Below are positions 57,029 through 64,000 of a stretch of 64,000 nucleotides of DNA, in pieces. The notes below the pieces were generated by a model. It ran no database searches and was not told the origin of the DNA. It saw only the letters and a program-made list of their open reading frames with translations. Position 1 is the first letter of the stretch. Each line of letters begins with the position of its first letter. A program made the position numbers and the translations under genes. The stretch comes from Prevotella sp. MGM1 (lineage in GTDB: Bacteria > Bacteroidota > Bacteroidia > Bacteroidales > Bacteroidaceae), in contig NZ_BEWV01000125.1 in the NCBI RefSeq assembly GCF_002933775.1, forward strand, positions 32,090-96,089. The letters run 5' to 3'.

Positions 57029-58009
57029 TTATTTGAACAGTGAGTATTCCTTAACCCCCCAGGCCATGACACTGGCACCGAGGATATCACGCTCACGATG
57101 GTTCATAGACGAGATGAGCAACTTCACACGTCCGTGAATGTTTGGGAACACATGCTCTCCGAACGATTTCAATGTGGGTTCGAGCAGCCACTTGCCGGCA
57201 CGAGACACACCTCCCGACAATATCAGAGCCTCAGGGTCTACAATAGCCGCATAATTTGCAAGCGCGATGCCGAGGATATATCCTGTACGGCGATATACCT
57301 CTATGGCCAACTCATCTCCACGATCGCAACACTCGGCTATCGCTTGGGCTGTCATTTGATCCAAATCACGCATGAGTGAAGGCGCGTCATTTTCTTCAAG
57401 CACCTCACGTGCCGTAAGGACGATGCCAGGGCCGGCCACATACCGTTCCAGACAACCTTTACGGCCACAATTGCACTGCCGCCCGTTGTCTACGGCACAG
57501 ATATGCCCCAATTCTCCGGCAAAACCGTTATTGCCATGATACAGTTTTCCTCTCGTGAACAAAGCGTTTCCCAGCCCATTGCCTATGGCCACTATCCCGA
57601 AGTTCTTCATTCCGTGACCGCATCCGAAAGTATACTCACCGAGAATCACCGCATGCGTATCGTTGCCAAGAGCCACGGCCAGTCCGAGCCTGTCGCGCAA
57701 CATGGCAGCCAACGGGATAGACCCTTTCCAAGGCAGGTTAGGCGAGTTCTCGATACATCCGGTAAGCAAATTGCCGCTTGGAGCCGATATTCCCACCGAA
57801 CGAATATTCTCTATTCCGCATGAACCGTCTATGAGTTTCATTATCTCATTGCACAAAACAGACGCATATTTATTCACATCCGAATATTCACAGGTATTAA
57901 ATTTACTCATGGCAATTATGTTGCCGCGAATGTCTACAACAGCGCAGGTCGTCTCTCCCAAACTGATGTCGATACCGATAACCATATTCTTTGTCTCTGT
58001 CCTTATCAT
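57029..58009 (-). CDS. ROK family sugar kinase
   Basis: This 326-aa ROK protein has the N-terminal phosphate loop VIGIDISLGETTCAVVDIRG, the substrate and catalytic segment ALGNDTHAVILGEY (catalytic Asp), GNGLGNALFTRGKLYHG, ELGHI, and the zinc motif CNCGRKGCLERYV. It has no N-terminal helix-turn-helix, so it is a kinase and not a repressor. Glucose or another hexose/N-acetylhexosamine is the likely substrate. It has its own promoter. An ATG eight codons downstream (MVIGIDI) is an alternative start. The thioesterase and men genes follow 89 bases later on the same strand. Confidence 0.9.
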   Translation of the reverse strand: MIRTETKNMVIGIDISLGETTCAVVDIRGNIIAMSKFNTCEYSDVNKYASVLCNEIMKLIDGSCGIENIRSVGISAPSGNLLTGCIENSPNLPWKGSIPLAAMLRDRLGLAVALGNDTHAVILGEYTFGCGHGMKNFGIVAIGNGLGNALFTRGKLYHGNNGFAGELGHICAVDNGRQCNCGRKGCLERYVAGPGIVLTAREVLEENDAPSLMRDLDQMTAQAIAECCDRGDELAIEVYRRTGYILGIALANYAAIVDPEALILSGGVSRAGKWLLEPTLKSFGEHVFPNIHGRVKLLISSMNHRERDILGASVMAWGVKEYSLFK

Positions 58010-58063
58010 CGCTATTTATCCGGTATTACGGTTTTATATGTTTTTTATTTTTGTCTTAATTTA

Positions 58064-58094
58064 CAAATGTATGAAAATAGCGTCAACCATCAAA
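58064..58094 (-). promoter_or_regulatory. Promoter of the ROK kinase gene
   Basis: On the minus strand, TTTG (58094-58091), 19 bases and TACATTTG (58071-58064) match the full consensus. The start codon is 54 bases beyond the -7 box. With no other good -7 box before the thioesterase gene, this promoter may also serve the men operon. Confidence 0.75.
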
Positions 58095-58705
58095 AACAGA
58101 CGTTGTGTTTTTATAATATTTTAACAGCGACAACAATCGGAATTATCCGCAATTATGTAATGATAATTCTGAATTACGGCAGTAATCAAAAATACAACTG
58201 AAAACAGATATAAGCCGCCATGGAGTCTTCTCCGCACATTTACCGACACGATATTCCGCAATAAATAATCACCGGTAAATGCCTGACTTATAGTTGCGAG
58301 ACAACGGATCGGACAAAACACGACAAACAGATTTCCAAACATAGAAAAACGACTCTAAAAAATCAGAAAACAACAAGGAATACATCAGAAAACAAACATC
58401 ATAATAAAAAAAACATTTTAGGGAGTCTCACAAGAAACAATAACCATCAAGCAACCGGATACCTATAAAATCAAACATTTAAAAAGCATAAAAACACCAC
58501 ATACGGACATAGTATCCAATACCAAGCCGAACATCTCAAACGTTTGTATGATTTTTTACAATACAAACAGCCTGTTGAAGAGATTTCACGACAGAAGTTT
58601 GTTACGTTATTTTAACACGCCACCGTAAGCATCCGCATTCAACGTTTTTTAATATCTGTATAGTCCTTTCTTTTGATTTTATTCGTTTTTTCCGACGTTA
58701 TTTAG
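58095..58705. other. Divergent AT-rich gap, no gene seen
   Basis: About 610 bases lie between the ROK kinase and lysS. I see no gene, hairpin or repeat that I can support. Open frames are short and unnatural. Confidence 0.55.
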
Positions 58706-58713
58706 TAAATTTG
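58706..58713 (+). promoter_or_regulatory. -7 box for the lysS operon
   Basis: TAAATTTG lies 36 bases before the lysS ATG. A possible -33 TTCG lies at 58682-58685 with 20-base spacing. Confidence 0.55.
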
Positions 58714-58749
58714 CACCCATAACAAGAATATATATTCGATATAAAGACT

Positions 58750-60480
58750 ATGAACGTTTTAGAACTGAGTGAACAGGAACTTGGCAGACGCCAGAGCCTG
58801 CAAGAGCTTCGGGACATGGGTATTGACCCCTATCCCGCTGCCGAATATCCCACAAACGCTTTTTCAACAGACATAAGAGACGAGTTTTCCGATGAGGGCG
58901 AACAGCGTGAAGTGCGCATCGCCGGTCGGTTGATGAGCCGACGCGTGATGGGCAAGGCCAGTTTTGCGGAGATACAAGACTCGAAAGGACGCATACAGGT
59001 ATACATCACTCGCGATGACATCTGCCCGGGAGAAGACAAGGAACTATATAATAAGGTATTCAAACGGTTGCTTGACATCGGTGACTTCATCGGTGTAAAA
59101 GGCTTCGTATTCCGCACACAGACGGGAGAGATTTCGGTTCACGCACGCGAACTGACTCTGTTGTCGAAGAGTCTGAAACCGCTGCCGATAGTGAAATACA
59201 AGGACGGAGTGGCATACGACAAATTCGAAGACCCGGAGCTACGCTACCGACAGAGATACGTGGATCTCGTGGTTAACGACGGAGTGAAAGACACTTTCCT
59301 CAGCCGTGCCACGGTGATACGTACCATACGCCGGGTGCTCGACGAGGCGGGATACACAGAAGTGGAAACCCCGACGCTGCAAGCCATAGCCGGTGGAGCG
59401 AGCGCACGCCCGTTCATCACCCACTTCAACGCACTGAGCACTGATATGTACATGAGAATAGCCACCGAACTGTATCTCAAACGGCTCATCGTCGGCGGTT
59501 TCGAGGGCGTATACGAGATAGGAAAGAACTTCCGCAACGAGGGTATGGACCGCAACCACAATCCCGAGTTCACATGCATGGAACTGTACGTGCAGTACAA
59601 GGACTACAACTGGATGATGGACTTCACCGAGAAACTGCTCGAAACAGTATGCACGGCCGTGAACGGCAAGCCTGAGCGCGAGATAGACGGACAGATTATC
59701 AGTTTCAAGGCTCCATACCGACGGTTGCCAATCCTCGATGCCATCAAAGAGAAGACAGGCTACGATCTCAACGGAATGAGCGAGGAGGAGATACGCGAAG
59801 TGTGTAAGAAACTCGACATGGAGATAGACGACACCATGGGCAAGGGTAAGCTGATAGACGAGATCTTCGGCGAGTTCTGCGAAGGAACATACATACAGCC
59901 AACTTTCATAACAGACTATCCGGTGGAGATGAGCCCGCTGACAAAGATGCACCGCTCGAAACCCGGACTTACGGAGCGCTTCGAACTGATGGTAAACGGC
60001 AAGGAACTTGCCAACGCATACTCGGAGCTTAACGACCCGATAGATCAGGAAGAACGCTTCAAGGAGCAGATGAAACTGGCCGACAAGGGCGATGACGAGG
60101 CGATGATCATCGACGGCGACTTCCTCCGCGCACTGCAATACGGCATGCCGCCGACAAGCGGCATAGGCATAGGCATAGACCGACTTGTTATGCTAATGAC
60201 GGGCAAGACATACATACAGGAGGTGCTCTTCTTCCCGCAGATGAAACCGGAGAAGAAGGCTCCGCGCAGCACAAACGCCGAATGGGCGGCCATAGGCGTA
60301 GGAGAAGAGTGGGTTCCGCTGTTCAACAAGTGCGGATATTACCTCGTACAGGATATTAAGGACATAAATCCGCAGAAATTACAGATGGAAGTCTGCGGAG
60401 TAAACAAGAAATATAAGCTCGGACTTGAAAACCCGAAGGTAGACGAGTTCCAGGCATGGATAGAGAAAGCCGGTGTATAA
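58750..60480 (+). CDS. lysS: Lysyl-tRNA synthetase, class II
   Basis: This 576-aa enzyme charges tRNA-Lys. An N-terminal OB-fold anticodon domain (about 50-160: [20 protein letters not shown]) is followed by the class II catalytic core. Motif 1 surrounds [19 protein letters not shown], motif 2 is [20 protein letters not shown], and motif 3 is [18 protein letters not shown]. It has a C-terminal extension of about 65 residues beyond the bacterial core, as is usual in Bacteroidales. The gpsA gene overlaps its last eight bases. Confidence 0.97.
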   Translation: MNVLELSEQELGRRQSLQELRDMGIDPYPAAEYPTNAFSTDIRDEFSDEGEQREVRIAGRLMSRRVMGKASFAEIQDSKGRIQVYITRDDICPGEDKELYNKVFKRLLDIGDFIGVKGFVFRTQTGEISVHARELTLLSKSLKPLPIVKYKDGVAYDKFEDPELRYRQRYVDLVVNDGVKDTFLSRATVIRTIRRVLDEAGYTEVETPTLQAIAGGASARPFITHFNALSTDMYMRIATELYLKRLIVGGFEGVYEIGKNFRNEGMDRNHNPEFTCMELYVQYKDYNWMMDFTEKLLETVCTAVNGKPEREIDGQIISFKAPYRRLPILDAIKEKTGYDLNGMSEEEIREVCKKLDMEIDDTMGKGKLIDEIFGEFCEGTYIQPTFITDYPVEMSPLTKMHRSKPGLTERFELMVNGKELANAYSELNDPIDQEERFKEQMKLADKGDDEAMIIDGDFLRALQYGMPPTSGIGIGIDRLVMLMTGKTYIQEVLFFPQMKPEKKAPRSTNAEWAAIGVGEEWVPLFNKCGYYLVQDIKDINPQKLQMEVCGVNKKYKLGLENPKVDEFQAWIEKAGV

Positions 60481-61468
60481 CTGCGGTAAAATAGCTATTA
60501 TCGGAGGCGGCAGCTGGGCCACAGCCATCGCCAAGATTGTGGTGGAACATACCCACCACATAGGATGGTATATGCGGCGGGACGACCGTATCGAGGATTT
60601 TCGCAGGCTGGGACACAATCCCGCATACTTGATGAGTGTGCGTTTCAACATGGATGAGGTGTTCTTCTCGAGCGACATCAACAAGATTGTACAGAATTAC
60701 GACACCCTCGTGTTCGTGACCCCGTCGCCATATATCAAGAACCACCTCAAAAAATTGAAGAGCAGGATTAAGGACAAGTTCATCGTCACGGCAATAAAAG
60801 GAATTGTTCCGGACGAGAACCTTATCTGCTCGGAATTTTTTCGGCGTGTATACGACGTGCCGTACGAGAACCTTGCGTGCCTCGGCGGACCGTCTCACGC
60901 CGAGGAAGTGGCACTTGAAAGGCTCACATATCTCACTGTAGCCTGCTCGGACAAGGAAAAGGCGGAAGCTTTTGCCGATGTACTGACAAGCGATTACGTA
61001 AAGACCAAGACCAATGATGACGTCATCGGGATAGAGTATGCCTCGGTATTGAAAAATGTATATGCCATAGCGGCCGGTATATGCAGCGGTCTTAAATTCG
61101 GCGACAACTTTCAGGCCGTGCTAATGGCCAACGCCGTCCAGGAGACATCGCGCTTCCTGCAAGCCGCCCACCCCATCGAACGCAGTGTCTATGACTCGGT
61201 ATATCTCGGAGACCTGCTCGTCACAGGATACAGCAATTTCTCGCGAAACCGCACATTCGGCACCATGATAGGTAAAGGATACAGCGTGAAAAGCGCACAG
61301 ATTGAAATGGAAATGATTGCCGAAGGCTATTTCGGAACCAAATGCATGAAGGAAATCAACCGTCACATGCACGTCAACATGCCCATTCTCGATGCCGTAT
61401 ACAATATTCTCTATGAACGGATAAGTCCGCAAGTGGAAATAAAACTGCTTACCGACAGTTTCAGATAA
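60473..61468 (+). CDS. gpsA: Glycerol-3-phosphate dehydrogenase [NAD(P)+]
   Basis: This 331-aa enzyme reduces dihydroxyacetone phosphate to sn-glycerol-3-phosphate for phospholipid synthesis. It has the dinucleotide fold [28 protein letters not shown] and the catalytic lysine in [16 protein letters not shown] follow, and RNRTFG lies in the substrate loop. The start is GTG at 60473, inside the lysS 3' end, which gives [10 protein letters not shown]. No ATG precedes the Rossmann motif in this frame. The lysS-gpsA-pgi order is shared, as I recall, with other Bacteroidales. Confidence 0.94.
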   Translation: MYNCGKIAIIGGGSWATAIAKIVVEHTHHIGWYMRRDDRIEDFRRLGHNPAYLMSVRFNMDEVFFSSDINKIVQNYDTLVFVTPSPYIKNHLKKLKSRIKDKFIVTAIKGIVPDENLICSEFFRRVYDVPYENLACLGGPSHAEEVALERLTYLTVACSDKEKAEAFADVLTSDYVKTKTNDDVIGIEYASVLKNVYAIAAGICSGLKFGDNFQAVLMANAVQETSRFLQAAHPIERSVYDSVYLGDLLVTGYSNFSRNRTFGTMIGKGYSVKSAQIEMEMIAEGYFGTKCMKEINRHMHVNMPILDAVYNILYERISPQVEIKLLTDSFR

Positions 61469-61736
61469 GTCCGCAAAAAGATAATGTGACGGTCTAATTG
61501 ACACATTACAGAAACTGTAAGCAAAAAAACGATACCAGCCTAATGAAGCCATATAAAAGGCAACAGAAAGTATGATAAGCCACCGTATAATATAACAATG
61601 AAAATCAAAATAAAGAAAAATCAATAATGTAATATGTCATGGAATAAAACAAAGCACCCATGAATAACATGAAAATAATACTCGGACAGGCTATCAACCT
61701 ATTTAAGACAAAACATAAAACCAATTTTAAATAATT

Positions 61737-63095
61737 ATGAAAAATATCAGCTTAGACATCTCCAAGGCCGCCCAGTTCTTGGCACCGGGCGCGGTAAAAG
61801 CATTCGAACCGCAAGTAAAGAAAGCCCGTGAAGCTCTTGAAAACGGAACATGCCCAGGTAACGATTTCCTCGGTTGGCTTCATCTTCCGACATCAATCAC
61901 ACCAGGATTCATCAAAGAAATAAACGATTGCGCCGACGTATTGCGGGCCAATTGCGAAGTAATCGTAGTGGCAGGCATCGGAGGAAGCTACCTCGGAGCA
62001 CGCGCAGTGATTGAAGCTTTGGGCAACTCTTTCGCATGGCTGATTGACGACAAAAACAATCCCACCATCATGTTTGCCGGCAACAACATAGGCGAAGACT
62101 ACCTTGCGGAAATGACCGAGTACCTGAAAGACAAGAAATTCGGTGTGATCAACATATCAAAATCAGGCACTACAACCGAGACCGCTCTCACATTCCGCCT
62201 ATTGAAGAAGCAATGCGAGGCACAGCGTGGAAAAGAAGAGGCCCGAAAAGTGATAGTGGCAGTCACTGATGCCGTCAAAGGCGCTGCCAGAACATGCGCG
62301 GACAAGGAGGGATACACCACATTTGTGATACCTGACAACGTGGGCGGACGCTTCTCTGTACTTACACCCGTCGGATTGCTGCCCATCGCTTGCGCTGGTT
62401 TCGACATCACAAAACTTGTCGGCGGAGCGCAGGATATGGAGAAAGCTTGCGGCAATGACATACCGTTCGAGGAAAATCCGGCTGCCATATACGCTGCTGT
62501 CCGCAACGGACTGTACGCCCAGGCAGGCAAGAAAATAGAGATAATGGTAAACTACCATCCCAAACTTCATTTCATCAGCGAATGGTGGAAACAACTATTC
62601 GGAGAGAGCGAAGGCAAGGACGGAAAAGGTATATTCCCTGCATCGTGCGACTTCACCACCGATCTGCATTCCATGGGACAGTGGATTCAGGAAGGCGAGC
62701 GCACCATCTTCGAGACTGTCATCAGTATAGAAACACCGAACAGGCATCTGCTTTTCCCCGAGGATGATGAGAACCTTGACGGCCTGAACTTCCTCGCCGG
62801 CAAGCGAGTGGACGAAGTCAACAAGATGGCTGAACTCGGAACACGCCTTGCCCACGTTGACGGTGGAGTGCCTAACATGCGCATCAGCGTGCCCGAACTG
62901 AACGAATACTACATCGGCCAGTTGATATATTTCTTTGAGATAGCCTGCGGCATCAGCGGCAACTTACTCGAAGTAAACCCGTTCAACCAACCCGGTGTGG
63001 AAGCATACAAAAAGAATATGTTCGCACTGCTCGACAAACCAGGATATGAGGCAGACAGCAAAGCCATCAAGGAAAGGCTCGCAAAAGAGGATTAA
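61737..63095 (+). CDS. pgi: Glucose-6-phosphate isomerase
   Basis: This 452-aa enzyme interconverts glucose-6-phosphate and fructose-6-phosphate. Features: [15 protein letters not shown] (phosphate loop), [31 protein letters not shown] (PGI signature), the catalytic Glu in [19 protein letters not shown], and the His/Lys region [13 protein letters not shown] [10 protein letters not shown]. The length fits the short bacterial form found in Firmicutes and Bacteroidota, not the ~550 aa enterobacterial one. It lies 268 bases after gpsA. Confidence 0.97.
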   Translation: MKNISLDISKAAQFLAPGAVKAFEPQVKKAREALENGTCPGNDFLGWLHLPTSITPGFIKEINDCADVLRANCEVIVVAGIGGSYLGARAVIEALGNSFAWLIDDKNNPTIMFAGNNIGEDYLAEMTEYLKDKKFGVINISKSGTTTETALTFRLLKKQCEAQRGKEEARKVIVAVTDAVKGAARTCADKEGYTTFVIPDNVGGRFSVLTPVGLLPIACAGFDITKLVGGAQDMEKACGNDIPFEENPAAIYAAVRNGLYAQAGKKIEIMVNYHPKLHFISEWWKQLFGESEGKDGKGIFPASCDFTTDLHSMGQWIQEGERTIFETVISIETPNRHLLFPEDDENLDGLNFLAGKRVDEVNKMAELGTRLAHVDGGVPNMRISVPELNEYYIGQLIYFFEIACGISGNLLEVNPFNQPGVEAYKKNMFALLDKPGYEADSKAIKERLAKED

Positions 63096-63104
63096 ACATA
63101 AGAT

Positions 63105-63839
63105 ATGTACGAAAAAGAAATACAAAAATACATGAAAAGACACGGCTTTGAGGCTTTCTGCCCCAAGGCCGTTCTTTTTGACATGGATGGCGTGCTGTAT
63201 GACTCAATGCCCAATCACGCACGCAGTTGGCACGAGTCGATGAAAACTTTCGGCCTCGAGATGACACCGGAAGAAGCGTATCTCTACGAGGGCATGCGCG
63301 GAGTGGAGACCATAAAAATGCTGGCACGCAAGCAATGGGGGCGTGAAATAAGCGATGAAGAGTCGCAACGGATGTATGACGAGAAAAGCCGCATTTTCTC
63401 ACTGTGTCCGGCGGCCAATATCATGGATAGCGTCATGGAACTGCAAAAGGAGATCAAAGCAGCCGGATTGAAAATCGTCGTTGTGACGGGTAGCGGCCAA
63501 CGGTCGCTGCTCGACAAACTCGTGAAAGAGTTCGAAGGCCTCGTGTCAACCGACCTGATTGTCGCCAGCTTTGATGTAAGCCGGGGAAAACCCGATCCGG
63601 AGCCATATATCAAAGGACTTGAAAAAGCCGGTGTCAAACCGTGGGAAGCCATTGTCGTGGAAAACGCGCCGCTCGGCGTGCGCGCGGCTGTAGCCGCTCG
63701 GATAATGACAGTGGCCGTCAATACCGGCCCCCTGCCCGACAAGCAACTTGCAGACGAAGGCGCCAGCATGGTATTCGGCTCAATGGCAGACTTCAAAAAC
63801 ACATGGAAAGAAATAGGGCTGAAATCATTTCAGGCATAA
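63105..63839 (+). CDS. HAD-superfamily phosphatase or phosphomutase (beta-PGM-like)
   Basis: This 244-aa HAD subfamily IA protein has motif I VLFDMDGVLYDS (nucleophile Asp and acid Asp), a four-helix cap (about 35-110), motif II VVVTGSGQ, motif III SRGKPDPEPYI (Lys) and motif IV VVENAPLGVRAA. This set is shared by beta-phosphoglucomutases and sugar-phosphate phosphatases. The motif IV form V-V-E-N-[AS] fits the PGM-like group. It lies 9 bases after pgi, so it likely serves sugar-phosphate metabolism, but the substrate cannot be told. Confidence 0.88.
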   Translation: MYEKEIQKYMKRHGFEAFCPKAVLFDMDGVLYDSMPNHARSWHESMKTFGLEMTPEEAYLYEGMRGVETIKMLARKQWGREISDEESQRMYDEKSRIFSLCPAANIMDSVMELQKEIKAAGLKIVVVTGSGQRSLLDKLVKEFEGLVSTDLIVASFDVSRGKPDPEPYIKGLEKAGVKPWEAIVVENAPLGVRAAVAARIMTVAVNTGPLPDKQLADEGASMVFGSMADFKNTWKEIGLKSFQA

Positions 63840-63988
63840 AAACGCTATCGGCACAGCAAGGGGAAAATTATTCCGACCAAAAGACATGACACAAAACCAT
63901 ATCTGTCAAATCTGCAAATGCCCGGTATCAAAATCCCAAGAAAACGGCACAAGCCGAAATTCCGGTGCATGGATTTTAGGAAAAGTGT

Positions 63989-63996
63989 TAAATTTG
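63989..63996 (+). promoter_or_regulatory. Possible -7 box for a gene beyond the right edge
   Basis: TAAATTTG matches the consensus four bases before the window end. There is no coding sequence here to test it. Confidence 0.35.
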
Positions 63997-64000
63997 CGTC

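Noticed and set aside
59239..60138. 299-codon open frame antisense to lysS
   Set aside because: It mirrors the class II synthetase core and has no features of its own.

Overview
The window reads as a piece of a Bacteroidales chromosome, probably Prevotellaceae or Muribaculaceae. The evidence is Bacteroidota-type promoters (TTTG or TTG, then 18-20 bases, then TAnnTTTG), Bacteroidota-only families (DUF4270 lipoprotein, a half-size GT5 glycogen-synthase-like protein, FecR/ECF remnants), the ATP synthase gene order with beta/epsilon first, a covalent-flavin Na+-NQR, and menaquinone genes. Most of the window is housekeeping and energy metabolism. Accessory or decayed DNA is limited to about 37.5-41.2 kb and to a few intergenic gaps.

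Layout. 0-0.7 kb: the tail of a biotin-dependent decarboxylase operon (small subunit and biotin carrier), ending in a 31-bp perfect hairpin. 0.8-2.0 kb: panD and panC (minus strand). 2.2-4.6 kb: GT5-like protein, DUF4270 lipoprotein and a 38-aa ORF (plus strand). 5.1-7.4 kb: UvrD/PcrA helicase. 7.5-15.0 kb: complete F1Fo ATP synthase operon (atpD-C-[131-aa membrane protein]-B-E-F-H-A-G, minus strand). 15.2-17.7 kb: nhaD and pfkA. 18.3-24.1 kb: nqrABCDEF. 24.3-30.7 kb: tamB and rpsA. 31-37.2 kb: a short sigma-70, a WecB-like protein with altered active site, a secreted GH2 hydrolase, and an initiating sugar-phosphate transferase. 37.5-41.2 kb: tRNA-Arg(UCU), pepT, then a broken IS3-type element abutting a collapsed ECF sigma/FecR pair. 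41.2-47.5 kb: CPA2 antiporter, LptD-like protein, polysaccharide deacetylase. 48.3-50.4 kb: HD phosphohydrolase, queF, queuosine-precursor transporter. 50.4-56.9 kb: menE-C-B-D-F plus a hotdog thioesterase. 57-58 kb: ROK kinase. 58.7-63.8 kb: lysS, gpsA, pgi and a HAD phosphatase.

How it fits together. Much of the window is an ion-coupled respiratory set: a biotin decarboxylase carrier that probably serves a Na+-pumping methylmalonyl-CoA decarboxylase, Na+-NQR, NhaD for Na+/H+ exchange, an ATP synthase whose c subunit lacks the Na+ ligands, and most of the pathway making the menaquinone that NQR would reduce. Pfk and Pgi add core glycolysis. The sugar transferase, WecB-like protein, LptD-like protein, TamB and deacetylase concern the envelope and surface glycans.

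Most unusual items: (1) a two-copy structured intergenic repeat at 17,960-18,054 and, inverted, at 47,848-47,949. The copies share an identical 19-mer, an exact 27-nt spacing and a 17-bp hairpin whose base changes keep the pairing. (2) A UDP-GlcNAc 2-epimerase homologue that has lost several catalytic residues. (3) A sigma-70 factor that lacks most of region 3 and the region 2.3 tryptophan pair. (4) The ECF/FecR locus destroyed by a deletion and an IS remnant. No CRISPR array, prophage or recognisable defence system is present.
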